Assembly: GCF_900090145.1 (NCBI RefSeq) | Contig: NZ_FMHI01000001.1 | Location: 744,001-808,000 of the forward strand | Direction of reading: 5' to 3' | Length of the DNA stretch: 64,000 nucleotides | Source: Streptomyces sp. WMMB 322 | GTDB lineage: Bacteria; Actinomycetota; Actinomycetes; Streptomycetales; Streptomycetaceae | Shown here: positions 27,571 to 39,482 of the stretch, one piece after another | Layout: each line of letters opens with the position of its first letter | Position numbering within the stretch: the first letter of the stretch is position 1 | The notes under the pieces: generated by a model | What the model saw: only the letters and a program-made list of their open reading frames with translations | Database searches by the model: none | What the model was told of the DNA's origin: nothing | Position numbers and translations under genes: made by a program

Positions 27571-29106
27571 TCACCCGTCCCGCAGCGCGTCCCTGTGAGC
27601 CCCGCCGGACTCCGCGACGATCTCGGCGAGCGACTGCGGCTCACGCACGGTCAGGAACCGCACCCCGCCCCCGGTGGCCCCACCGCCGGACGCGCCTTGG
27701 GCCTCCGTCACGGTGAAGCCGTAAACGCCCGGCCTCGGCAGCGAGTTGTAGCCGAACGGGTTGGAGAAGTAGTAGGCACCGGTGTCCAGGAGCGCCGCGT
27801 AGTCGCCCTCCTCCAGGGGTGGCAGCGGCCGCTCCCGGGCCACCAGGTCCCCCGCGAAGCAGCACGGGCCGGCGATGTCCTGCGTGACGGTCCCGCCGTC
27901 GGCGCCCTCGTCACCCTCGGCGCCCTTCGGTTCGCCCGCCGCGTCGTACGCGGCGACCCGCAGCGGCCACGCGTCCGGCGTGAAGACCGTGCGCACCGCG
28001 ATCTGTGCGCCCGCGTGGGTGACGGCGATGGGCCTCCCGCCGGCCGACTTCGCGTACTCGACGCGCGTCAGAACCGTCCCGGCCTTCGCCAGCAGCGAGC
28101 GGCCGAACTCGGTGACGATGCCGTACCGCCCGTCGAAGAGCCCCGGCACCGTCGCCGCGAGCAGCCGGGCGTACTCCTCGAACGTCGGTGTGATCTCGTC
28201 GCTGCCGAAGTTGACGGGCAGACCGCCTCCCAGGTCGAGGGTGTCGACCTGGTGTCTGCCGACGGCGGCGTTGATCTCCTCGGCGAGCTCGTACGTGGCC
28301 CGCGCGCCCTCCGCCATCAGCTCCAGCGGCATCCCCTGCGACCCGACGTGCGAGTGCAGCCGGGTCAGCCACGGACGCTCCCGGTATGCCTGCACGACCC
28401 ATTCGCGGGCCCCCGGGTCCTCCAGCGCGACGCCGAACTTCGACGTGGCCGTTGCGGTGCTCATCGCGCCGATGGAACCCCCGCCGATCTGCGGGTTGAC
28501 GCGCAGGCCCACCGCCGAGGGCGAAGGGACGTCCGGGGCGATCAGCTCGTCGAGGCGGGCGAGCTCCCCCGGGTTGTCCGCGTTGAGGGCGATGCCGAGG
28601 GTGAGGGCCTCACGCAGCTCGCTCACGGTCTTCGCGGGGGAGTCCAGGACCGTCCGCCCGGCCGGTACGCCCGCCGCCCGTGACAGGGCCAGCTCGCCGG
28701 GGCTGGCGACCTCGCAGCCGATGCCCTCGTCGGCGAGGAGCCGCAGCACGGGCACGAGCGAGGCCGCCTTCACGGCGAAGGTGTGCACAACCTCCTGGCC
28801 GGGTGCGCAGACGTTCTCGAAGGCGGTCCGCAGCGCGTGCGCCGCCTCGCGTATCGCCCGGACGTCGAGAAGGGCGGCGACGGGATGCCGGTCCTCCGTG
28901 ACGAGTCCCTGCTCGACGGCGGCGCGTACGGCCAGGTCGCGGCGGGCGGCGACCGCCGCCCCGTCGGCGACCGCCCTTCCGCCGGGAGTGCCCGCGCGGC
29001 CCGCGGATGGCGAGGAGGCCCGGGAGCCGGGAGAGGACGGGGGGTCCGGGTGGTCCGATCCGGCCGCCGGGGCCGTGGTGGCAGGGCTGCTGCTGGAGTC
29101 GTGCAT
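27571..29106 (-). CDS. Fold-III PLP-dependent decarboxylase, LysA-like
   Basis: 511 aa frame from ATG 29106 (MHDSSSS). The first about 60 residues are low-complexity Ser/Pro/Gly, so the true start may be internal. The barrel carries the PLP lysine in HTFAVKAAS. LHSHVGSQ, the phosphate-binding LGGGLPVNFG and the EFGRSLLAKAG segment follow. The C-terminal domain has GPCCFAGDLVA and DTGAYYFSNPF. Diaminopimelate decarboxylases usually read CESxD at the former position; here the Glu-Ser pair is replaced by Phe-Ala, so the substrate is probably not diaminopimelate. The gene is divergent from hutU and shares its operator region. Confidence 0.82.
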   Translation of the reverse strand: MHDSSSSPATTAPAAGSDHPDPPSSPGSRASSPSAGRAGTPGGRAVADGAAVAARRDLAVRAAVEQGLVTEDRHPVAALLDVRAIREAAHALRTAFENVCAPGQEVVHTFAVKAASLVPVLRLLADEGIGCEVASPGELALSRAAGVPAGRTVLDSPAKTVSELREALTLGIALNADNPGELARLDELIAPDVPSPSAVGLRVNPQIGGGSIGAMSTATATSKFGVALEDPGAREWVVQAYRERPWLTRLHSHVGSQGMPLELMAEGARATYELAEEINAAVGRHQVDTLDLGGGLPVNFGSDEITPTFEEYARLLAATVPGLFDGRYGIVTEFGRSLLAKAGTVLTRVEYAKSAGGRPIAVTHAGAQIAVRTVFTPDAWPLRVAAYDAAGEPKGAEGDEGADGGTVTQDIAGPCCFAGDLVARERPLPPLEEGDYAALLDTGAYYFSNPFGYNSLPRPGVYGFTVTEAQGASGGGATGGGVRFLTVREPQSLAEIVAESGGAHRDALRDG

Positions 29107-29157
29107 ACGACAAGCCAAGCACGTCCCCGGCGCACAGGGGTACGGCCGCCCGCGATG

Positions 29158-29194
29158 TTGACTAGGTCTATTCACTCCGTACAGTGTGTGAATA
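29158..29194 (+). promoter_or_regulatory. hutU promoter with overlapping RpiR-type operator
   Basis: TTGACT (29158-29163), 16 bases and TACAGT (29180-29185) form a good vegetative promoter. A dyad TATTCAC (29169-29175), 12 bases, GTGAATA (29188-29194) covers the spacer and -10 box, so bound regulator would block polymerase. The same dyad precedes the RpiR gene. Confidence 0.65.
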
Positions 29195-29242
29195 AATGAT
29201 GTCGGGGGAGTCGGGACAGCAGACGGCAGGGAGGCACGGGAG

Positions 29243-30915
<1,673 letters not shown>

Positions 30916-30919
<4 letters not shown>

Positions 30920-32253
30920 ACGCACGGGACGCAGGCGACGCGCCGGACGCCGGGAACCGCCGCGGCCCCGCGCCGGCCCCGCCCTCGTTCCACGAGATGT
31001 GGCGCGAACTGGCCCCCATCGGCAGGCACGACGCAGGCGGCGGATACCGCCGTTACGCGTGGACGGGAGCGGACGCGGACTGCCGCGCCTGGTTCCGCGC
31101 CGAGGCCGAGTCCCGCGGCCTGGCCTACGAGTCGGACCGCAACGGCAACCAGTGGGCCTGGCACGGCGTGACGAGCGCGCAGGACATCGCTCCCGGCAGC
31201 GCCGTCGTCACCGGCTCCCACCTCGACTCGGTCCCCGACGGTGGCGCCTTCGACGGGCCGCTCGGCGTGGTCTCCGCGTTCGCCGCGCTCGACGAACTCC
31301 GGGCGAAGGGCGTCCACTTCAGGGTGCCCCTGGGAATCGTCAACTTCACCGACGAGGAGGGCGCGCGGTTCGGCCTGGCCTGCGTCGGCTCCCGGCTCAG
31401 CTCCGGAGGGCTGACACGGGCGCAGGCGCGGGAGCTGCGCGACGCCGAGGGCGTCTCCCTGCCGCAGGCCATGGAGCGGGCCGGACACGACCCGGACGGC
31501 ATCGGTCCCGACCCGGACCGCCTCTCCCGCATCGGCGCGTTCGTCGAACTCCACATCGAGCAGGGGCGTGCGCTCGCGGACCCCGGAATCCTCGCTGCCT
31601 CGGGCGCCCGGGGCCGGGCCGGCGTCGCGGACCGGACCGCCCGTCATGCGGTGGGCGTCGCATCGGCGATCTGGCCGCACGGCCGCTGGCGGTTCGACTT
31701 CCTCGGCGAGGCCAACCACGCCGGCACCACCCGGTTCGAGGACCGCCGCGACCCGATGCTCACATACGCCCTGACGGTGCTCGCCGCCCGGGAGGAGGCG
31801 GAGCGCGCCGGTGCGCTCGCCACCTTCGGCAAGGTCGCCGTCGAGCCGAACGGCGTCAACGCCATCCCCTCCGTCGTGCGGGGCTGGCTCGACTCCAGGG
31901 CCGCGGACGAGGAGACCCTCGCCGCCGTCGTCGCCGGCATCGAGGACCGGGCGACGCTGCGCGGGCGGGCCGACGGCGTGCAGGTGAGCGTCACCCGCGA
32001 ATCCCGCACGAGGACCGTGGAGTTCGCCCACGACCTGCGCGACAGGATCGCGCGGATGCTGGGCGGGGCGCCGCTGCTGCCCACCGGAGCGGGACACGAC
32101 GCGGGCATCCTGTCGGCCTCCGTCCCGACCGCGATGCTCTACGTCCGCAATCCCACCGGTGTCTCGCACTCGCCCGCCGAATCCGCCGACGAGGACGACT
32201 GCGTGGCAGGGGTGCGAGCGCTCGCCGACGTGCTGGAAGGGCTGGCCTGCTGA
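30916..32253 (+). CDS. M20-family amidohydrolase (allantoate-amidohydrolase-like) in the hut operon
   Basis: 445 aa from GTG 30916 behind AAGGAGGAG, overlapping hutU by 4 bases. Di-zinc M20 ligands are visible: [14 protein letters not shown] (His, Asp), TDEEGARFG (Glu), HIEQG (His) and GHDAGIL (His). By sequence it belongs with allantoate amidohydrolases and N-carbamoyl hydrolases. Its place between hutU and hutF, and the absence of a hutG gene, make N-formylglutamate deformylase the likely job; that is inference. It is coupled to hutF by a TGATG junction. Confidence 0.88.
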
Positions 32254-33704
32254 TGACACCGACCCCGACCTCCTCCTCGTCTCCGTCGCCCCCGTCCTCC
32301 CAGTCCCCCTCCCCGTCGCGCGAGGGCCCGGGGGCGGACTCCCCAGGACCGCGGAACGTCTACTGGTGCACCCACGCGTGGCTCAACGGCATGCTGGAGC
32401 TCGACGTCGTCATCGAGACCGGGCGGGACGGACGGATCACCGCCGTACGCACCGGAGCCGGCGAACCGCCGCCCGGCGCCGTGGAGTTGCGCGGCCTCAC
32501 CCTGCCGGGCCTGGCCAACGCCCACTCGCACGCCTTCCACCGCGCGCTGCGCGGCACCGTGCAGGTCGGCTCGGGCACCTTCTGGACGTGGCGCGACGTG
32601 ATGTACCAGGTCGCCGGCCGGCTCACCCCGGACTCGGCCTACGCCCTCGGCCGCGCCGTCTACGCGGAGATGGCGCTGGCCGGCATCACATGCGTCGGCG
32701 AGTTCCACTACCTTCACCACGCGCCCGGCGGCGAGCCCTACGACGACCCCAACGCCATGGGTCACGCACTCATCTCGGCGGCACGGGACGCCGGCATCCG
32801 CATCACCCTCCTCGACACGGCCTACCTGGCCTCAGGCTTCGGACGCCGGGGCCACGGCGAGCCTCCCGGCCGGCAGCAGCTCCGCTTCTGCGACGGCACC
32901 GCCGAGGCCTGGGCCGAGCGGGCCGCGCAACTGCGCGTCCCCGAGGACGGGCACGCACGCACCGGGGCGGCCATCCACTCCGTACGGGCCGTCCCCGCAA
33001 GGGAGTTGGGGCCGATCGTGGAGTGGGCGGAGGAACGCTCGGCGCCCCTGCACGTCCACCTCTCCGAGCAGACGGCCGAGAACGACGCCTGCCAGGAGGC
33101 ACACGGCTGCACGCCCACGCGGCTGCTCGCCGACCACGGGGTGCTCGGACGCCGTACCACGGCCGTCCACGCCACCCATCTGACCGACGACGACATCAAG
33201 CTCCTCGGCGACGCCTCCGTCGGGGTGTGCATGTGCCCCACCACCGAACGGGACCTGGCCGACGGCATCGGGCCCGCGCCCCGGCTGGAGAGCGCCGGCG
33301 CCACGCTGTCCCTGGGCAGCGACAGCCACGCCGTCATCGACATGCTGGAGGAGGCGCGTGCGCTGGAACTCGACGAGCGTCTGCGCACCCGCACCCGCGG
33401 CCACTGGACGGCGGCACACCTGCTGCGCGCCGCCACGGAGGACGGTCACGCCGCGCTGGGCTGGCCCGAGTCGGGCCGCCTGGAGGCGGGCATGCTAGCG
33501 GACTTCACGACGGTGTCGCTGGACTCGGTGCGGACGGCCGGGCCTCCCGTCCGCATGGCGGTGGAGGCGGCGGTCTTCTCCGCATCGGCCGCCGACGTCC
33601 GCCACACGGTCGTGGGCGGCGACCACGTCGTGCGGGACGGCCGGCACGCGTACGTCCCGGACGTCCCGGCGGCCCTGACCGAGGCGATCGGCGGCCTCCA
33701 CTGA
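32253..33704 (+). CDS. hutF: N-formimidoyl-L-glutamate deiminase
   Basis: 483 aa; the ATG overlaps the previous stop by one base. It belongs to the amidohydrolase superfamily and releases ammonia from formiminoglutamate to give N-formylglutamate. Metal ligands are visible in [13 protein letters not shown] (His-X-His), [19 protein letters not shown] and [11 protein letters not shown] (Asp). The start [15 protein letters not shown] is a low-complexity tail of about 35 residues, so a later start cannot be excluded. The gene identifies the five-step histidine pathway via formylglutamate, which has been reported for Streptomyces. Confidence 0.92.
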   Translation: MTPTPTSSSSPSPPSSQSPSPSREGPGADSPGPRNVYWCTHAWLNGMLELDVVIETGRDGRITAVRTGAGEPPPGAVELRGLTLPGLANAHSHAFHRALRGTVQVGSGTFWTWRDVMYQVAGRLTPDSAYALGRAVYAEMALAGITCVGEFHYLHHAPGGEPYDDPNAMGHALISAARDAGIRITLLDTAYLASGFGRRGHGEPPGRQQLRFCDGTAEAWAERAAQLRVPEDGHARTGAAIHSVRAVPARELGPIVEWAEERSAPLHVHLSEQTAENDACQEAHGCTPTRLLADHGVLGRRTTAVHATHLTDDDIKLLGDASVGVCMCPTTERDLADGIGPAPRLESAGATLSLGSDSHAVIDMLEEARALELDERLRTRTRGHWTAAHLLRAATEDGHAALGWPESGRLEAGMLADFTTVSLDSVRTAGPPVRMAVEAAVFSASAADVRHTVVGGDHVVRDGRHAYVPDVPAALTEAIGGLH

Positions 33705-33861
33705 CCGGGGCGGAGCCGTGCGGCCCCGTCCAGCCGTCCAGCCCGTCCAGCCGTGCCCGTCCCACGGGCGGCGGGCCCGGAAGCACGCAGCCGCCCGGGC
33801 CCCGGCGGGGAAGTGTCGGGGCAACCGCCGAAGAGTCGAAGAAGGGCCGAGGAAGCCGCAC

Positions 33862-35040
33862 ATGACCAGCACCGTCGTCACGAACATCAGCACCCTGGTG
33901 ACCAACGACCCCGCCTGCGGCGAGGGCGGAGCCCTCGGGCTCGTCCACGACGCGGCTGTCGTCCTCGACGGCGACCGCGTGGCATGGGTGGGGCCCGCGG
34001 CGGAGGCGCCCGCCGCCGACTCCGCCCACGACGCCGAGGGCCGCGCGGCCCTCCCCGGCTTCGTCGACTCCCACTCGCACCTGCTCTTCGGCGGCGACCG
34101 CACCGCCGAGTTCAACGCCCGCATGTCGGGGCGGCCTTACACCGCCGGCGGCATCCGCACGACCGTCGCGGCGACCCGCGAGGCGACCGACGACGAACTC
34201 GGCCGCAACCTGGCCCGCTACCTCGCGGAGGCCCGCCGCCAGGGAACCACCACGATGGAGACCAAGTCCGGCTACGGGCTCACTCCCGGACAGGAGTCGC
34301 GTGCGCTGCGCGTGGCCGCCGCGCACACCGACGAAGTCACGTACATGGGCGCCCACATCGTCGCCCCCGAGTACGCCGAGGACCCCGCGGCCTACGTGGA
34401 TCTCGTCACCGGGCCGATGCTCGACGCCTGTGCGCCGTACGCCCGTTGGATCGACGTCTTCTGTGAGAAGGGCGCCTTCGACGGCGACCAGGCCCGGGCC
34501 GTGCTCACGGCGGGGCAGGCGAAGGGACTCGTCCCCCGCATCCACGCCAATCAGCTCTCGCACGGCCCCGGAGTCCGGCTCGCCGTCGAGCTCGGTGCCG
34601 CCTCCGCCGACCACTGCACGCATCTGACGGACGCCGACGTGGACGCCCTCGCGCAGGCCGGCGGCACGGTCGCCACGCTCCTGCCCGGTTGCGAGTTCTC
34701 GACGAGGGCGGTCTACCCGGACGCCCGCCGCCTGCTGGACGCGGGCGCCACCGTCGCCCTCTCCACGGACTGCAACCCGGGCTCGTCGTTCACCTCGTCC
34801 ATGCCGTTCTGCGTGGCCGTCGCCGTTCGGGAGATGGGGATGACGCCGGACGAGGCCGTCTGGTCCGCCACCGCCGGCGGCGCACGCGCGCTGCGCCGCG
34901 ACGACATCGGCCGGATCAGCCCCGGTGCACGCGCCGACCTCGTCCTGCTGGACGCCCCCTCGCACGTCCACCTCGCCTATCGCCCCGGTGTTCCCCTCGC
35001 CTCCCGGGTCTGGCACCACGGGCGGCCGGTCCACCCCTGA
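33862..35040 (+). CDS. hutI: Imidazolonepropionase
   Basis: 392 aa from ATG 33862 ([12 protein letters not shown]), with GAGGAA upstream; the longer frame is unsupported. It opens the imidazolone ring to give formiminoglutamate. Metal and active-site segments: [40 protein letters not shown] and [11 protein letters not shown]. The gap of 157 bases after hutF, with short GTCCAGCC repeats, may hold an internal promoter, but no hut operator copy was found there. The gene is followed by a strong terminator. Confidence 0.95.
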   Translation: MTSTVVTNISTLVTNDPACGEGGALGLVHDAAVVLDGDRVAWVGPAAEAPAADSAHDAEGRAALPGFVDSHSHLLFGGDRTAEFNARMSGRPYTAGGIRTTVAATREATDDELGRNLARYLAEARRQGTTTMETKSGYGLTPGQESRALRVAAAHTDEVTYMGAHIVAPEYAEDPAAYVDLVTGPMLDACAPYARWIDVFCEKGAFDGDQARAVLTAGQAKGLVPRIHANQLSHGPGVRLAVELGAASADHCTHLTDADVDALAQAGGTVATLLPGCEFSTRAVYPDARRLLDAGATVALSTDCNPGSSFTSSMPFCVAVAVREMGMTPDEAVWSATAGGARALRRDDIGRISPGARADLVLLDAPSHVHLAYRPGVPLASRVWHHGRPVHP

Positions 35041-35081
35041 CGGCAGCGTCCGCGGCGGCCCGGGGAACGCCGCACGACGAA

Positions 35082-35117
35082 GCGGGCCGCCCCGGTGTCT
35101 CCACCGGGGCGGCCCGC
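35082..35117. terminator. Bidirectional hairpin terminator between hutI and the sigma factor gene
   Basis: GCGGGCCGCCCCGGTG (35082-35097) pairs perfectly with CACCGGGGCGGCCCGC (35102-35117) around a four-base loop, between two convergent genes. Confidence 0.85.
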
Positions 35118-35154
35118 CCTTGTGTTCCGTGTGCCCGCGCGAGGGACGCGGACG

Positions 35155-36096
35155 TCACTCGTCGACCATCAAGCCCTTGCGCAGTCTGTTCAGCGTGCGC
35201 GACAGCAGACGGGAGACGTGCATCTGGGAGATGCCGAGCTCGTCGCCGATCTCGCTCTGGGTCATGTTGGCGACGAAACGCAGCGAGAGGATCGTGCGGT
35301 CGCGCGTGGGGAGGTCGGCGATCAGCGGCTTGAGCGACTCGACGTACTCGATGCCCTCGAGCCCGTTGTCCTCGTAACCGATGCGGTCGGCCAGGGCGCC
35401 CTCGGTGTCGTCCTCCTCCGGCTGCGCGTCCAGGGAGCTGGCGGTGTAGGCGTTGCTCGCCGCCATGCCCTCGACGACCTCCTCGACGGAGATGTCGAGC
35501 CGCTCGGCGAGCTCCTCCATCGTCGGGGCGCGGTCGAGGTTCTGTGCGAGCTCGTCGCCGGCCTTGGCCAGGTCCAGGCGCAGCTCCTGCAGGCGGCGCG
35601 GCACGCGCACGGACCAGGAGGTGTCACGGAAGAAGCGCTTGATCTCGCCGACGATGGTCGGCATGGCGAACGTCGGGAACTCGACACCGCGCTCCATGTC
35701 GAACCGGTCGATGGCCTTGATCAGTCCGATCGTGCCGACCTGGACGATGTCCTCCATCGGCTCGCTGCGCGAGCGGAAGCGGGAGGCGGCGAACTTGACC
35801 AGGGCCAGGTTGAGTTCGACGAGCGTGTTGCGCACGTAGGAGAACTCGTGCGTCCCCTCGTCCAGCTTCTCGAGGCGCTTGAAGAGGGTCTTCGACATTG
35901 CCCGGGCGTCGACCGGGCCCACCTCGTCGTACGGTGGGACCTCCGGGAGCTGGAGCTGGTCGAAGATCTCCTCGACCGCTTCCGGGCTCGTGGGTTCCGG
36001 CATCTGGACGGGGGCGAACTGCTCTCCGCCGAGTTGTGCCGGGAGGGCCGGGGTGGTGGCGGTCTCCGGTATCCCTGGATCGAGCCTGGGTGACAT
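35155..36096 (-). CDS. SigB/SigF-family RNA polymerase sigma factor
   Basis: 313 aa from ATG 36096 (MSPRLDPG), with GGAGG 8 bases upstream. After an acidic N-terminal extension come region 2 (LVKFAASRFRSRSEPMEDIVQVGTIGLIKAIDRFD), region 3 (RVPRRLQELRLDLAKA) and region 4 (MTQSEIGDELGISQMHVSRLLSRTLNRLRKG). This is the group-3 stress/development type controlled by partner switching. The divergent genes encode a STAS protein and a HATPase, the expected antagonist and anti-sigma factor. Confidence 0.93.
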   Translation of the reverse strand: MSPRLDPGIPETATTPALPAQLGGEQFAPVQMPEPTSPEAVEEIFDQLQLPEVPPYDEVGPVDARAMSKTLFKRLEKLDEGTHEFSYVRNTLVELNLALVKFAASRFRSRSEPMEDIVQVGTIGLIKAIDRFDMERGVEFPTFAMPTIVGEIKRFFRDTSWSVRVPRRLQELRLDLAKAGDELAQNLDRAPTMEELAERLDISVEEVVEGMAASNAYTASSLDAQPEEDDTEGALADRIGYEDNGLEGIEYVESLKPLIADLPTRDRTILSLRFVANMTQSEIGDELGISQMHVSRLLSRTLNRLRKGLMVDE

Positions 36097-36180
36097 GGTG
36101 ATGTCCTCCATCATTCTCGGCATATGGCAGCCGATGCCGTGACGTGCACTACGAAGGTGCGGCGCCTCCAAAGCCGACGT

Positions 36181-36204
36181 GTTTCTGTATTCCTATACGG
36201 TTAC
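36181..36204 (+). promoter_or_regulatory. Possible SigB-type promoter for the STAS gene
   Basis: GTTT (36181-36184), 14 bases, GGTTAC (36199-36204) is close to the SigB-family consensus GTTT-N14-16-GGGTAY. It lies in the 260-base divergent region and points toward the STAS gene. It would give a feedback loop, but one base of the -10 differs. Confidence 0.35.
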
Positions 36205-36356
36205 CCGCTCACGTACGTGTATGGCAAGTGCTGGATGTCCGAATTTGCCCCAATGTGTGGGTTGTTCGGCTACCGGTACTGCCGGTGAGGGCGTAAGGTT
36301 CGAGTCTGTTGACGGGGGCAGAAGATTCGGCGCTTTGGCGAACAAGAGGGGTGTGC

Positions 36357-36737
36357 ATGGACCGCGGGATGCCCGGAGCTACGAGCCGGGGTCGGCTGAC
36401 CGTCGACGTACGGCAGCAGGCGGGCAGTGCCGTCGTGACCCCCGAGGGAGAGCTCGATCACCACACCGCGGATCTGTTCAGCGAGGCGCTGGAGCAGGCG
36501 ATCGCGGGCGGTGGCAGCCGCCTGGTGGTGGACTGCACCGGACTGGCGTTCTGCGATTCCACCGGCCTGAACGTCCTTCTGGGAGCCCGGCTGAAGGCCG
36601 AGGCCGCCGGAGGAGGCGTGCACCTGGCCGCAATGCAGCCGGTCGTCGCCAGGGTCTTCGAGATCACCGGCGCGGGTGCCGTCTTCACCATCCACGACGA
36701 TCTCGACTCGGCGCTGGCCAATGTCGCCGAGGCGTGA
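36357..36737 (+). CDS. STAS-domain anti-sigma factor antagonist
   Basis: 126 aa from ATG 36357 (MDRGMPGA), with AGAGGGG upstream. A single STAS domain; the phosphorylatable Ser lies in LAFCDSTGLNVLLGARLK, the standard motif. Unphosphorylated, it should bind the anti-sigma HATPase and free the sigma factor. It is divergent from the sigma gene and about 200 bases ahead of the HATPase gene on the same strand, so the three form a partner-switching module. Confidence 0.92.
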   Translation: MDRGMPGATSRGRLTVDVRQQAGSAVVTPEGELDHHTADLFSEALEQAIAGGGSRLVVDCTGLAFCDSTGLNVLLGARLKAEAAGGGVHLAAMQPVVARVFEITGAGAVFTIHDDLDSALANVAEA

Positions 36738-36934
36738 TGCACGTTCCGGCAGCTGTGTACACCCCGCGACACGGAAGTTGCATGGGTCACATCACTCGGT
36801 CCGTCTCAGTGGGTGTTCCCACGGCTTCGTAGGGCAGGAGACCTCCTGAGCCAGTCAGAGACTCGTGATGTTGCTCGCTTGCCCGTGGCGCGGCGATGAG
36901 AGGCACTATCGGTGATCGGTGAGGTGAACCACTG

Positions 36935-37621
36935 ATGAGCACCACCCGGCCGTCTCCGGCGGGCGACTGCGGACCGGAGCCCGAGGGCACCGCGACGGCA
37001 GCCGCGTCCGGGGCCGGGAGCACCGGGGCCGGAGCCGTCAGCGGACTCTCCGCGGCCTCGTCAGGGGTATCCGGGACGACGAGGGTTTCGGGTGCGGCAG
37101 GGGCCGTCGGCGCAGCCGGGGAGCCGGAGCAGACCGGCGCCCAGGGCAGGACGGCGAGAGCCGCCCAGGCCGGCGAGTCAGTGCAGGGAGATACGGGGAA
37201 GGGTCGTCCGATGCGCCAGGTGCGCAGGCTGCGCCTGGTCGGCGTCAGCGGTGCCGTTCCCCGTGCCCGTGACTTCGTCCGCCAGGCACTTCAGGACTGG
37301 GGCTGGCTTCCCGCCGCCACCGGTGACCAGCGGGCCGCCGCCGAGGACGTGCTGCTCGTGGTGTCCGAACTGGTGACGAACGCCTGCCTGCACGCGGACG
37401 GGCCCGAGGAACTGCGCGTCGGCAGCGGCCCGGAAGTGCTGCGGCTGGAGATCGTCGACCAGGGAAGCGGGTCGCCGGCACCGCGCACACCGCACCGGGC
37501 CGGCCGTCCGGGCGGGCACGGCATGTTCATCGTCCAGCGGCTCTGCCTGGACTGGGGCGTGGTCCGCAACCCCGAGGGCATGGGCAAGACGGTCTGGGCG
37601 GAGCTGGCCGCTCCGAGCTGA
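36935..37621 (+). CDS. RsbW-like HATPase, likely anti-sigma factor kinase
   Basis: 228 aa from ATG 36935, with GAGGTG upstream. The first about 90 residues are a low-complexity Gly/Ala/Ser/Thr-rich tail. The GHKL ATPase domain follows: N-box ELVTNACLHA, G1 EIVDQGSG and G2 GRPGGHGMFIVQRL. Expected to bind the sigma factor and phosphorylate the STAS partner. A later start in the tail (for example near the RPMRQV segment) is possible, but the long frame has the ribosome site. Confidence 0.9.
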   Translation: MSTTRPSPAGDCGPEPEGTATAAASGAGSTGAGAVSGLSAASSGVSGTTRVSGAAGAVGAAGEPEQTGAQGRTARAAQAGESVQGDTGKGRPMRQVRRLRLVGVSGAVPRARDFVRQALQDWGWLPAATGDQRAAAEDVLLVVSELVTNACLHADGPEELRVGSGPEVLRLEIVDQGSGSPAPRTPHRAGRPGGHGMFIVQRLCLDWGVVRNPEGMGKTVWAELAAPS

Positions 37622-37716
37622 AGCGGCCCCCCGCCCTGCCGGTGCTCCGCCGGGCGAACCGGCGCGTCGCTCCGCCGCGCGAACCGGCGCGTCGCGGGCT
37701 CGGGCTCCGGCCCGAC

Positions 37717-38946
37717 TCAGCCGTCCAGGGCGCCGATCGTCGCGACCGACGGCCCGCGCCGCTCACGCAGTTCGCGGGAGACCGCCTCCGCGTCGCCCAG
37801 CACGCGCACCGCGTTCTGCCACGTCAGCTTCGCCAGGTCCTCCCGGGACCAGCCACGCCGCAGGAGTTCGGCGACGAGGTTGGGGTAGCAGGAGACGTCC
37901 TCCAGCTGTGCCGGTACCAGCGTCGTGCCGTCGAAGTCGCCGCCGATGCCGAGGTGGTCGATGCCGGCCACCTCGCGCATGTGGTCCAGATGGTCCGCGA
38001 CGGTGGAGGCGTCCGCGAAAGGACGCGGATGTTCCTGCTCGAAGGCGTGACGGATGCGCGCCGCCTCCTCGCCGTTCTGAAGCGGGTGCAGACCGTGGGC
38101 CTGCATGTGCTCCTCGGCGGCCCGTGCCCAGTCGACGGCCTCCGGCAGGACGAACTTCGTCACGAACGTCGCCATCGCCACACCGCCGTTGCCCGGCAGA
38201 GACGCGAGCACGTCGTCGGGGATGTTGCGCGGGTGGCCGCACACCGCGCGTGCCGAGGAGTGCGAGAAGATCACGGGCGCCTCGCTCACCCGCAGCGCGT
38301 CCCGCATCGTCGATGCGGCGACGTGCGAGAGGTCGACGAGCATCCCCAGGCGGTTCATCTCGTGCACGACTTCCTCGCCGAAGCGTGTCAGGCCGTCGTG
38401 GCGGGGCTCGTCGGTCGCCGAATCCGCCCAGTCGATGGTGTCGTTGTGCGTGAGCGTCATGTATCGCACGCCCAGGTCGTACAGCGCGCGCAGCGTGGCG
38501 AGGGAGTTGGCGATTGAGTGGCCGCCCTCGGCGCCCATCAGCGAGGCGATGCGGCCCTCGGCGCGCGCCGCCTCCATGTCCTCAGCAGTACGGGCGAGCC
38601 GCAGGTCCTGCGGGTGGCGGGCCGCCAACTGCCGTACCACGTCGATCTGTTCGAGGCAGGCGCTGACCGCTTTGTCACCGGCGAAGTCGGACCGTACGTA
38701 CACCGACCAGAACTGGGCCCCGACGCCTCCCGCACGCAGCCGCGGGATGTCGGTGTGCAGCCGGGAGGACTGGTCCTGCGCGATGTCGCACTTGTCGAGG
38801 TCGTAGGACACGTGCTCGCGCAGCGCCCACGGCAGGTCGTTGTGCCCGTCGACGACGGGGTGTTCGGCGAGCAGTTCGCGTGCACGTGCCAGCAGCGCCG
38901 CGTTCGCCGCGTCCGACGGGTCCGCTGATTCCGCCGTCGTCGCCAT
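37717..38946 (-). CDS. Membrane dipeptidase (M19, renal dipeptidase family)
   Basis: 409 aa from ATG 38946 ([10 protein letters not shown]), overlapping the purE stop by one base (TGATG). Zinc ligands: [10 protein letters not shown] (His-X-Asp), LMGAEGGHS (Glu), VDLSHVA (His) and FSHSSARAV (His), with GIGGDFDG at the C-terminal side. It cleaves dipeptides, including D-amino-acid forms. No signal peptide is present, so it is probably cytosolic. Coupling to purEK suggests co-transcription rather than shared function. Confidence 0.93.
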   Translation of the reverse strand: MATTAESADPSDAANAALLARARELLAEHPVVDGHNDLPWALREHVSYDLDKCDIAQDQSSRLHTDIPRLRAGGVGAQFWSVYVRSDFAGDKAVSACLEQIDVVRQLAARHPQDLRLARTAEDMEAARAEGRIASLMGAEGGHSIANSLATLRALYDLGVRYMTLTHNDTIDWADSATDEPRHDGLTRFGEEVVHEMNRLGMLVDLSHVAASTMRDALRVSEAPVIFSHSSARAVCGHPRNIPDDVLASLPGNGGVAMATFVTKFVLPEAVDWARAAEEHMQAHGLHPLQNGEEAARIRHAFEQEHPRPFADASTVADHLDHMREVAGIDHLGIGGDFDGTTLVPAQLEDVSCYPNLVAELLRRGWSREDLAKLTWQNAVRVLGDAEAVSRELRERRGPSVATIGALDG

Positions 38947-39482
38947 CAGTTGCCTCCGAAACCGAAGCCGGTCCTGCTCGCGGCGACCTTGCCGCGCAGC
39001 CGGCGGCCCTTCTCCGTGGCCTCCTCGTTCAGCTCGTCCTGGAAGCGCCGCATGCGCTCCTGCAGTTCGGGGTCGTGCGCCGCGAGCATGCGCACGGCCA
39101 GCAGACCGGCGTTGCGCGCGCCGCCCACCGAGACCGTTGCCACGGGCACACCCGCCGGCATCTGCACGATGGAGAGCAGCGAGTCCATGCCGTCGAGGTA
39201 CTTCAGCGGCACCGGCACGCCGATCACCGGCAGCGGCGTCACCGAAGCGAGCATGCCGGGGAGATGGGCCGCGCCGCCCGCGCCCGCGATGATCGCGCGC
39301 AGCCCGCGCCCGGCGGCCTCCTCGCCGTACGTCACCATCTCGCGCGGCATGCGGTGCGCGGAGACGACGTCGGCCTCGAAGGGCACCTCGAACTCGTCGA
39401 GCGCCCTGGCGGCCTCCTCCATGACGGGCCAGTCGGAGTCGGAGCCCATGACGAGGCCGACGAGCGGGGTTCCATGCGTCAT
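38946..39482 (-). CDS. purE: N5-carboxyaminoimidazole ribonucleotide mutase
   Basis: 178 aa. Class I PurE moves the carboxyl group of N5-CAIR to C4 in purine synthesis. The signature [13 protein letters not shown] and SAHRMPREM (catalytic His) are present, with [14 protein letters not shown] and [13 protein letters not shown] 39482 has GAGGAA upstream and overlaps the purK stop by 4 bases (ATGA). The C-terminal FGFGGN tail is unremarkable. Confidence 0.96.
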   Translation of the reverse strand: MTHGTPLVGLVMGSDSDWPVMEEAARALDEFEVPFEADVVSAHRMPREMVTYGEEAAGRGLRAIIAGAGGAAHLPGMLASVTPLPVIGVPVPLKYLDGMDSLLSIVQMPAGVPVATVSVGGARNAGLLAVRMLAAHDPELQERMRRFQDELNEEATEKGRRLRGKVAASRTGFGFGGN

